Position numbers and translations under genes: made by a program. A stretch of DNA of 5,003 nucleotides from Acidobacteriota bacterium (lineage in GTDB: Bacteria; Acidobacteriota; Vicinamibacteria; Vicinamibacterales; UBA823), in NCBI GenBank assembly GCA_003509065.1, contig DODG01000139.1, forward strand, positions 1-5,003, in the 5' to 3' direction. The notes beneath the pieces were generated by a model that saw only the letters and a program-made list of their open reading frames with translations, was not told the DNA's origin and did no database searches. Below are positions 1 through 5,003 of the stretch, piece by piece (position 1 is the stretch's first letter; every line of letters begins with the position of its first letter).

Positions 1-251
1 CAGTGCCAGAAATAGACGGTTTGTCGCTGTCTGGTGCGATTCATATTAATGAACAATCTCATAAGTTTGATGGAATTGAGCGGATTGAAAAGGATGGAAG
101 TGTGGTGTTCACCGAAAATGTTGTTAGTACCGCTCGTGACGAGTTGGGGTTTAGCTGCAGTCGCCTGGAGCCAGATGAAGTTGAAACGCGAGCTCAAGAA
201 CTTCTGTCCAAGTTCCAAGCCTATGCCAAGGGATTCGGAATGGTGTTCTAG
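1..251 (+). CDS. C-terminal fragment of an unrecognised protein (5' end outside the window)
   Basis: An open frame runs from the left edge to a TAG at 249-251, giving about 82 visible residues. A GTG at position 3 could be read as a start, but it sits at the very edge with no room for a ribosome site, so this is more probably the tail of a longer protein. The visible part has a beta-rich stretch (around DGLSLSGAIHI and KFDGIERI), then a turn with KDGSVVFTE, a piece with one Cys (LGFSCSRLEPDEVE), and a charged amphipathic helix (TRAQELLSKFQAYAKG). It is soluble-looking, with no membrane segment or signal. I do not recognise the family and assign no function. It lies on the same strand as the aminotransferase 57 nt downstream and could share its transcript. 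The overlapping frame at 34-312 is judged a shadow, because it has the less protein-like composition. Confidence 0.6.
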   Translation, partial: VPEIDGLSLSGAIHINEQSHKFDGIERIEKDGSVVFTENVVSTARDELGFSCSRLEPDEVETRAQELLSKFQAYAKGFGMVF

Positions 252-308
252 TGCTTGTTACCAAGGACTAGGCTCTAATGCCCTCTACCTTGTATTCTGG
301 TGTTGCCT
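252..308 (+). other. Short gap before the aminotransferase, no clear signal
   Basis: The 57 nt hold no convincing promoter or ribosome site. A weak inverted repeat pairs CAAGG (262-266) with CCTTG (288-292), with GGC/GCC inside (271-273 and 280-282). It is too short and interrupted to call a terminator. The gap is compatible with read-through from the upstream gene. Confidence 0.3.
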
Positions 309-1637
309 ATGACGTACAACACAGATAAATCGAAAGCGTTATTCGCTCGAGCTGTTCGAGTAATGGTCGAAGGCGGCAGTTCGCCATCTCGAGGCCCAGC
401 CAACTATGGTAAATATCCTTTGTTTATCGACCATGCACAAGGATCACGTCTATACGATGCAGACGGCCATGAGTATATCGACTGGATGATGGCGTATGGT
501 GCACTGCCTCTAGGACATGCGCATCCAAAGATCGTGGAGGCGATAACGAATGCTAGTCACACTGGCACGTTGTTAGCCGCCGCAACGGAAATAGAAATCG
601 AAGTAGCTGAGCTTATTCAGCGGATGGTTCCGACAGCTGAGCGTGTACGATTTGCGAACACGGGCACTGAAGCCACGATGGCCGCTCTTCGCTTAGCGCG
701 AGGTTACACAGGTAAGCCTAAGTTTATTAAGTTCGAAGGTCACTACCACGGTTGGTATGACGATTTTCTGGCGAATGCTCACCCTCAACCAGTTGTTTCT
801 TTAGGGCATCGGCGCGACCCAATTAAGATCGCCGACAGTTCGGGACTCAACCGCCATTCTCTAGACGACACGATTATTGTTCCGTGGAATGACCTTGAAG
901 CCGTCGAGCGAGCTGTAGACACGCACCGTGGACAGATTGCGGCAGTCATCACGGAGGGAATAATGGCCAATATGGGTGTCATTCCTCCTCAACCCGGTTA
1001 TCTCAAGGCTCTTCAAGAGTTGTGCAGTTCAAATGGAATTCTGTTTCTTCTTGACGAAACCGTAACTGGTTTTCGAATCGCTGCGGGAGGCTGTCAAGAA
1101 TACTATGACCTTAAGCCTGATATTTCTACTTTTGGAAAGGCACTTGGTGCAGGACTACCCGTAGCAGCGTTGGTGGGTCGGGCAGACATTATGGAAGCTC
1201 TTGCGTGGGGCGGTGTCTTGCACTATGGAACTCAGAATGCGTCTCGGGTTGGATTGTTTGCTGCACGCGCGAACCTCGAAACACTGAGCGCAGACGACGG
1301 AGCGGCTTTTAAGTGGACCTGGCAAATAGGCGATCAACTTGTTACTGGCCTTCGGCAAGTATTTCGAGAAGCGAAGATTGAGGCTATTGTCCAGAGTGTC
1401 GGTCCCATGTTGCAAATTATGTTCACTGATCGTGAGTCGATCTCTGACTATCGAGATTACTGCGCTCATGTCGATCGGAACCTGTACCAGCAATTCGTCC
1501 ACGCACTGTTTTCGCACGGTATCTATATGAGTCCCGCAGCGGGTCTACATTCTGTAGTGTCGATAGTTCATACTTCACAGGATGTTGAGGATACGTTAAT
1601 TGCAGTGCAAAAGGCCTTGATGGATGTCCAGAACTGA
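309..1637 (+). CDS. Class III PLP-dependent aminotransferase, glutamate-1-semialdehyde aminomutase-like
   Basis: A cytoplasmic PLP enzyme of fold type I that should transfer or migrate an amino group on a small substrate. Numbering from the ATG at 309 gives 442 residues, close to the family norm. An early landmark is GHAHPK near 69-74. Cofactor-site landmarks are ANTGTEA near 116-122 (phosphate loop), HYHGWYD at 145-151, LDETVTGFR from 248 with Asp249 expected to hold the pyridine nitrogen, and FGKALGAGLP with Lys277 as the Schiff-base lysine. Thr308 (YGTQN) matches the Thr that reaches PLP from the partner subunit. An in-frame GTG at 300 is possible, but neither start has a good ribosome site, and the ATG fits the usual N-terminal helix (SKALFARAVRVM) better. 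It is probably not true HemL: the usual NSPVR region reads SSPSRGPANYGKYP, and no haem genes lie nearby. It overlaps the next SDR by 14 nt. The substrate is unknown. Confidence 0.94.
   Translation: MTYNTDKSKALFARAVRVMVEGGSSPSRGPANYGKYPLFIDHAQGSRLYDADGHEYIDWMMAYGALPLGHAHPKIVEAITNASHTGTLLAAATEIEIEVAELIQRMVPTAERVRFANTGTEATMAALRLARGYTGKPKFIKFEGHYHGWYDDFLANAHPQPVVSLGHRRDPIKIADSSGLNRHSLDDTIIVPWNDLEAVERAVDTHRGQIAAVITEGIMANMGVIPPQPGYLKALQELCSSNGILFLLDETVTGFRIAAGGCQEYYDLKPDISTFGKALGAGLPVAALVGRADIMEALAWGGVLHYGTQNASRVGLFAARANLETLSADDGAAFKWTWQIGDQLVTGLRQVFREAKIEAIVQSVGPMLQIMFTDRESISDYRDYCAHVDRNLYQQFVHALFSHGIYMSPAAGLHSVVSIVHTSQDVEDTLIAVQKALMDVQN
1609..1614 (+). promoter_or_regulatory. Probable ribosome binding site for the first SDR
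   Basis: AAAAGG lies inside the end of the aminotransferase gene, 9 nt before the ATG at 1624. It is a weak match. Another ATG lies 4 nt earlier at 1620 but in a different frame, so the 1624 ATG is the one that opens the SDR. Its position inside the upstream gene fits translational coupling. Confidence 0.4.
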
Positions 1638-2412
1638 GCGAGGCAAGGAAACCTTAGCTGGTAAAGTAGCACTCATCACCGGCGCCGGATCGGGAATCGG
1701 TCGGGCCTCTGCGTTGTTGTTTGCGCGTGAAGGAGCCTCTGTTGTTGTTGCCGATATAAATGGTGACGCAGGACGTCAAACAGTGAATCTAATCACTGCG
1801 GAGAATAATCGAGCCATCTTTCTTCGAACTGACGTTACTTCAGATGTCGATTGCCAAGAAACAGTTAAACAGACAGTTGCGGAGTACGGTCAACTTGATG
1901 TCCTCTTTAATAACGCTGGTGTAATCTGTCGCACTTCCGTGACCGAGACCAGCGAAAAAGACTGGGACCGTGTGATGGCCATTAACGTAAAGGGAGTCTT
2001 CCTCCTTTCGAAGCATGCGATTCCAGTCATGGCCAGGTCAGGAGGAGGAGTCATTATCAATACTAGTTCGGGCTGGGGCATGACTGGTGGTGCTCGTGCT
2101 GCACCCTACTGCGCTTCAAAAGGTGCAGTAGTCTTGCTTACAAAGGCAATGGCCATCGATCATGGAGAGCAAAATATTCGAATTAACTGTATCTGCCCTG
2201 GCGACACTGAGACCAATTTGTTATCAAACGAGGCTGCCCAAGTGGGTCAAACGATGGACGAATTTTTAGAAGGTGCGTCGAAGCGACCACTTGGGCGAAT
2301 TGGTATGCCAGAAGATATCGCGAAAGCAGCGCTTTACCTGGCCAGTGAAGCATCATCGTTTGTGACAGGAACGACTCTTGTTGTGGACGGAGGAGGTCTT
2401 GCTGGCTCATAA
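1624..2412 (+). CDS. NAD-dependent short-chain dehydrogenase/reductase (first of tandem pair)
   Basis: A classical SDR of 262 residues, the usual size, expected to interconvert an alcohol and a ketone in the cytoplasm. Visible motifs in order: nucleotide-binding TGAGSGIG (19-26); Asp44 at the end of the second strand (VVADI), which favours NAD(H) over NADP(H); a DVT segment near 70-72; NNAG (96-99); Asn121 in INVKG; and the catalytic Ser149, Tyr162 and Lys166 (YCASK). After the active site comes CPGDTETN (191-198), and the protein ends with the family's VVDGGG motif. All catalytic positions are intact, so it should be active. The start overlaps the aminotransferase stop by 14 nt in another frame, implying co-translation. 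It resembles many sugar, polyol and hydroxy-acid dehydrogenases, and the sequence does not reveal the substrate. It shares architecture with the next gene but is clearly diverged from it. Confidence 0.95.
   Translation: MSRTERGKETLAGKVALITGAGSGIGRASALLFAREGASVVVADINGDAGRQTVNLITAENNRAIFLRTDVTSDVDCQETVKQTVAEYGQLDVLFNNAGVICRTSVTETSEKDWDRVMAINVKGVFLLSKHAIPVMARSGGGVIINTSSGWGMTGGARAAPYCASKGAVVLLTKAMAIDHGEQNIRINCICPGDTETNLLSNEAAQVGQTMDEFLEGASKRPLGRIGMPEDIAKAALYLASEASSFVTGTTLVVDGGGLAGS
2389..2396 (+). promoter_or_regulatory. Strong Shine-Dalgarno site for the second SDR, embedded in coding sequence
   Basis: GGAGGAGG sits inside the last codons of the first SDR, where the same bases encode its C-terminal Gly-Gly-Gly. 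The GGAGG at 2389-2393 lies 5 nt before a TTG at 2399. The AGGAGG at 2391-2396 is only 2 nt from that TTG. No in-frame ATG or GTG is available in the region before the TGG nucleotide-binding motif of the next protein, so this site decides the start in favour of TTG 2399. A rival TTG at 2378 has only AGGA at 2367-2370. Confidence 0.6.
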
Positions 2413-3172
2413 AATCGGGACTGGTGGTTTGGCCGGCAGACGTGTGTTAATCACCGGCGGCTGCGGTGGAATTGGCGTCGCTACGGCTGAGCGTTTTGTT
2501 CGAGACGGTGCACGCGTAGTTGTGCTTGATAACGACAAGGCGGCCTGCGATAGGGTGCAGCGCGAGCTTCCGGGTCTGCTAGGTGCTCTTGTAGCGGATG
2601 TGACTGATCCCGACTCCGTGCAATCAGCATTTCAACAACTCGATGATCTCTGCCAGGGTATTGACATACTCATCAACAATGCTGGAATCAGCCTGCCTCA
2701 TGCTTTCACTGAGATCTCTTCAGAGGAATGGTGTCGGGTCATCAACGTTAACCTGAACGGGATTTTCCACGTCGCGCAACAAGCTGCGAAACGTATGTTG
2801 CTTGAAAATCAAGGTGTTATTCTCAATATGGGTTCGACGAATGCGCTTGTCGGCGTACCCCGCTATGCTGACTACAACTCTTCAAAAGCTGGAGTTGTGG
2901 AGTTGACGCGGACACTGGCCCTTGAATTGGCGCCTGCCATTCGCGTGAACGCGATTTGTCCTGGATTCGTGCTTACACCCATGCAGAAAGCCGAATATAC
3001 ATCATCGGAAATTGAAGCATTCGCGAAGAAGATTCCGCTACAAAGATGCGCTGAACCAGGAGAAATAGCCGCCCTGTTTGCTTTTCTTGCGTCCGACGAA
3101 GCTGCTTATATTACGGGTCAATGTATTGTGATTGACGGTGGTGAAACTGCTGGCGGTCTCGCTAGCCGTTAA
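2399..3172 (+). CDS. NAD-dependent short-chain dehydrogenase/reductase (second of tandem pair)
   Basis: A second classical SDR. Numbered from TTG 2399 it has 257 residues. Motifs: TGGCGGIG (19-26), Asp44 after VVVL (predicts NAD(H)), DVTD near 67-70, NNAG (93-96), Asn118 in NVNLNG, and catalytic Ser146, Tyr159 and Lys163 (YNSSK). CPGFVLTPM follows, and IDGGE lies near the C-terminus. All catalytic residues are present. The start is uncertain because only TTG or CTG codons are available: TTG 2399 has the best ribosome site and gives a 14-nt overlap with the previous gene, while TTG 2378 would add 7 residues. The gene ends 14 bp before the stop of the oppositely oriented quinoprotein gene. Two adjacent NAD-type SDRs suggest successive oxidation and reduction of related intermediates, for example oxidising one position and resetting another. 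The substrate cannot be read from the sequence. Confidence 0.93.
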   Translation: MLAHKIGTGGLAGRRVLITGGCGGIGVATAERFVRDGARVVVLDNDKAACDRVQRELPGLLGALVADVTDPDSVQSAFQQLDDLCQGIDILINNAGISLPHAFTEISSEEWCRVINVNLNGIFHVAQQAAKRMLLENQGVILNMGSTNALVGVPRYADYNSSKAGVVELTRTLALELAPAIRVNAICPGFVLTPMQKAEYTSSEIEAFAKKIPLQRCAEPGEIAALFAFLASDEAAYITGQCIVIDGGETAGGLASR

Positions 3173-3186
3173 GCGGCATCCGAGAC
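3156..3186. terminator. Imperfect hairpin between convergent genes, candidate bidirectional terminator
   Basis: GTCTCG (3156-3161) pairs with CGAGAC (3181-3186). Inside it, GCCG (3165-3168) pairs with CGGC (3174-3177) around a TTAAG loop, and the two stems are separated by a symmetric 3x3 mismatch. The structure covers the stop codon of the second SDR and the whole 14-bp gap, ending just before the quinoprotein stop. No T-tract follows on either strand, so it is not a textbook intrinsic terminator. It could still stop transcription or protect 3' ends, and chance is possible. Confidence 0.4.
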
Positions 3187-4812
3187 TCAGTCCAAGCCAA
3201 ACGTGAGTATTGAGTTACCGGCAGCAATCGTGACGTATTGAACGTTTCCTACCATATAGGAAATCGGAGCCGCCTTAACATTCCCCCCGACATTCATACG
3301 CCACAGCTCTGTACCATTGACTGCGTCTAGGGCATAAAAATATCCATCAACACTTCCTCCGAAGACAAGGTCGGAGGCTGTTGACAGTAGTCCTGACTGC
3401 GTTTTCGGCTGCAAGGGAAATTCCCAACGAGTGTCTCCGGTACGGGGTTCAATGGCTCGAATCATGCTCGCATAGGTTTCCTGTGGAACTAAGCGTTCCG
3501 GGGCACCTCCAAGGAACATTTCCCCTGGTACATATTCATCCTCACCAATGAAGAAAGTGTCGGCTCCATCGTACGTAACTACGTACAGTAGTTCGGTGCG
3601 TGGACTATAGGTATTAGACCACCAGTTTGCTGCTCCATTGACTGATGGGTACACCAGAACTCCCTCTTCGCTTGGGAACATTCCGGGAATACGAATCGGC
3701 CGTCCATTTTCATCAATTCGTTCAGCCCACGTTTGTTTTGCAAAGGGTGTCCCACGTAGAAACTCGCCTGTGACCCGATCCAATACATAAAAGAATCCAT
3801 TCCGATTTGGGAACAACATGAGTTTTCGTGGTCGTCCATCAAACTCGATGTCAATGAGAATAGGAATCTGGGTCGCATCCCAATCGTGCACATCATGCGG
3901 AGTAAATTGAAAATACCATCGTAATTCTCCGGTGTCTGCGTCCAGTGCTACGACGGAGTCCGAATAGAGGTTGTCGCCCTCACGTGCTTCACCGTTCCAG
4001 TCCGGTCCAGGGTTTCCCGTGCCCCAGTACACAAGATTTAACTCGGGATCGTATGCCCCAGTGATCCACGTGGGCGCACCACCAGTCTTCCAGGAGTCAT
4101 CCTCCCAAGTGTCATTGTGTGGTTCACCTTCTCCTGGAATCGTGTAGAAACGCCATGCAAGTTCGCCGGTTTCTGCATCGTAGGCATCGAGAAATCCGCG
4201 GATGCCGTATTCTCCGCCTGCAATGCCACTGATGACCTTGTCCCCAATCACGAGTGGTGCGGCAGTTTTACTATAACCAGTGTTCGGGTCGGCGCTTTGC
4301 GTCTCCCACCGCACCGTACCTGTTTTTGCATCTAGGGCAATAAGTTTGGCGTCTAGCGTTCCCAAGAATAGCGTTTCCCCAAGAATCGCCACACCCCGAT
4401 TTTGTCTTCCACAGCACAGCGACAATTTTTCTGGCAACGTATGTTCATAGCTCCAAAACTGACTTCCGGTCGAAGCGTCTAGAGCAAAGACATTACTCGG
4501 GGACTGCGTAAGATACATGACTCCATCCACGACCAGTGGTGTCGTTTCGACATCTGCGAGGGTCTCAAGTTGCTTGACCCATTTCACTTCAAGTTGATCG
4601 ACGTTGCTCTTATCTATTGCAGTCAATCGACTATGCCGTTGACTGTTGTACTGGCCGGAGTACATTAGCCAGTTTTCTGGCTCTTCACTTGCTTTTAGAA
4701 GTCGCTCGCTTGTAACCGGTGAGCCAAGTGGCGTGGACGGTTGTTGGGCATAGCCGGGGTAAACCCAGAGAAGCAAGGCGCATCCAACCGTTCTATAGAG
4801 TCGTGATTGCAT
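3187..4812 (-). CDS. Periplasmic PQQ-dependent alcohol dehydrogenase, probably lanthanide-type
   Basis: A quinoprotein that oxidises an alcohol in the periplasm and hands electrons to a c-type cytochrome. It has 541 residues, somewhat shorter than the roughly 600 common in the methanol/ethanol dehydrogenase family, and no fused haem domain (no CxxCH). Residues 1-22 are a signal peptide with likely cleavage after GYA. Seven tryptophan-docking type repeats (such as LDAKTGTVRW) end near residues 120, 169, 220, 299, 350, 463 and 504, fitting an eight-bladed propeller. The vicinal Cys133-Cys134 should form the family's disulfide over PQQ. Other expected site residues are Glu89, Arg139, Trp249, Arg337 and Trp397/398. 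Metal ligands are Glu201 (GGEYG), Asn267 (GTGNP) and the catalytic Asp310. Asp312, two residues on, is the extra carboxylate found in lanthanide enzymes. The gene overlaps the upstream cytochrome gene by one base. The substrate is unknown. Confidence 0.95.
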   Translation of the reverse strand: MQSRLYRTVGCALLLWVYPGYAQQPSTPLGSPVTSERLLKASEEPENWLMYSGQYNSQRHSRLTAIDKSNVDQLEVKWVKQLETLADVETTPLVVDGVMYLTQSPSNVFALDASTGSQFWSYEHTLPEKLSLCCGRQNRGVAILGETLFLGTLDAKLIALDAKTGTVRWETQSADPNTGYSKTAAPLVIGDKVISGIAGGEYGIRGFLDAYDAETGELAWRFYTIPGEGEPHNDTWEDDSWKTGGAPTWITGAYDPELNLVYWGTGNPGPDWNGEAREGDNLYSDSVVALDADTGELRWYFQFTPHDVHDWDATQIPILIDIEFDGRPRKLMLFPNRNGFFYVLDRVTGEFLRGTPFAKQTWAERIDENGRPIRIPGMFPSEEGVLVYPSVNGAANWWSNTYSPRTELLYVVTYDGADTFFIGEDEYVPGEMFLGGAPERLVPQETYASMIRAIEPRTGDTRWEFPLQPKTQSGLLSTASDLVFGGSVDGYFYALDAVNGTELWRMNVGGNVKAAPISYMVGNVQYVTIAAGNSILTFGLD

Positions 4813-5003
4813 TATGGTCTTCCTCTTCCCAGTGAATGCAGGTAAGCGACAAGGTCGTCAATTTCCTGTTCGCTGAGGATGTCTTCGTAACTGGCCATTG
4901 GAGAGCCCTCTAAACGCTCGTATGCCAAAAGGTCACTTTTATTAAATGACAGAAGATTCCGGTCTGGATCTAATAGGCGAATGGAAAAGGTGTCCTCATC
5001 GAG
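4812..5003 (-). CDS. C-terminal end of a c-type cytochrome (5' part outside the window)
   Basis: The minus strand from the right edge is open for 63 codons to a TAA at 4814-4812. The visible tail begins LDEDTFSIRLLDPDRN, continues through FNKSDLLAYERL, and then shows EGSPMASYEDILSEQEIDDLV followed by AYLHSL. The SPM methionine (codon at 4898-4896) before a closing helix with DDLVAYL is the classic end of a class I cytochrome c, where Met is the distal haem ligand. The CxxCH haem site would lie upstream, outside the window, so haem binding is inferred. The stop and the quinoprotein start share one base (TAATG), so the two are almost certainly co-translated. The cytochrome is the natural periplasmic electron acceptor of the dehydrogenase. 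It is too short here to tell whether it has one or more haems. Confidence 0.85.
   Translation of the reverse strand, partial: LDEDTFSIRLLDPDRNLLSFNKSDLLAYERLEGSPMASYEDILSEQEIDDLVAYLHSLGRGRP
4821..4826 (-). promoter_or_regulatory. Ribosome binding site of the quinoprotein gene
   Basis: On the minus strand AGAGGA lies 8 nt before the ATG at 4812, inside the last codons of the cytochrome gene. It supports that ATG as the true start, in agreement with the signal peptide that begins there. Confidence 0.6.

Noticed and set aside
262..292. Weak inverted repeat CAAGG/CCTTG before the aminotransferase as a terminator or riboswitch
   Set aside because: The stems are only 5 and 3 bp with unequal gaps and no T-tract, which is within chance expectation.
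293..298. TATTCT as a -10 promoter element for the aminotransferase
   Set aside because: No -35 element at suitable spacing is visible, and the element is too close to the start codon at 309 to be convincing.
34..312. 92-codon plus-strand frame overlapping the left-edge fragment and the gap
   Set aside because: The frame ending at 251 looks more like a real protein. This frame is rich in Trp, Cys and Met in an irregular pattern and runs past the start of the aminotransferase.
1155..1517. 120-codon open frame on the minus strand inside the aminotransferase gene
   Set aside because: It lies wholly antisense to a well-supported gene, has no recognisable motif, and its composition looks like a shadow of the sense codons.
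2041..2050. GGAGGAGGAG run inside the first SDR resembling a strong ribosome site
   Set aside because: It encodes the Gly stretch before the catalytic Ser strand, and no plausible start or open gene follows it. It is an effect of glycine codons.
3579..3896. 105-codon open frame on the minus strand within the quinoprotein gene
   Set aside because: It overlaps the propeller-coding region in another frame, including the catalytic motif. It shows no domain features and is a shadow.
4117..4335. 72-codon plus-strand frame opposite the quinoprotein gene
   Set aside because: It is antisense to a clearly conserved propeller segment, with no ribosome site or motif of its own.

Overview
This window looks like bacterial chromosomal DNA, tightly packed and of roughly balanced base composition by eye. 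It carries pieces of two gene sets that face each other. A periplasmic quinoprotein with a signal peptide, paired with a c-type cytochrome, points to a Gram-negative (diderm) aerobe. The style of the cytochrome tail and of the quinoprotein recalls uncultivated Acidobacteriota or Proteobacteria lineages, but the phylum cannot be fixed from this sequence. There are no RNA genes, insertion sequences, CRISPR arrays or long repeats.

Left set, plus strand (1-3172): the C-terminal end of an unrecognised protein (stop at 249-251) is followed after a short gap by a fold-type I, class III PLP enzyme related to glutamate-1-semialdehyde aminomutase (start best at 309). Next come two tandem short-chain dehydrogenases/reductases (SDRs; 1624-2412 and about 2399-3172). 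The aminotransferase and first SDR overlap by 14 nt. The two SDRs also overlap by 14 nt if the second starts at the TTG at 2399. This start is served by a strong purine-rich ribosome site that also encodes the Gly-rich C-terminal motif of the first SDR. The three enzymes therefore look translationally coupled. Their likely shared job is cytoplasmic, NAD-linked alcohol/ketone chemistry combined with amino-group transfer or migration on a small metabolite. The substrate is unknown.

Right set, minus strand (5003 down to 3187): the C-terminal 63 residues of a c-type cytochrome run off the right edge of the window. They overlap by one base (TAATG) with a complete 541-residue PQQ-dependent alcohol dehydrogenase. 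That enzyme keeps the expected cofactor-site residues and has an Asp-Trp-Asp pair at the catalytic site, the signature linked with lanthanide-dependent rather than calcium-dependent enzymes. It would oxidise an alcohol in the periplasm and pass electrons to the neighbouring cytochrome.

The two sets converge with only 14 bp between stop codons. An imperfect inverted repeat (3156-3186) spans the end of the second SDR and this gap and may act as a shared, non-canonical terminator. One possible reading is that a periplasmic alcohol oxidation feeds cytoplasmic SDR and PLP steps. Only proximity supports that link.
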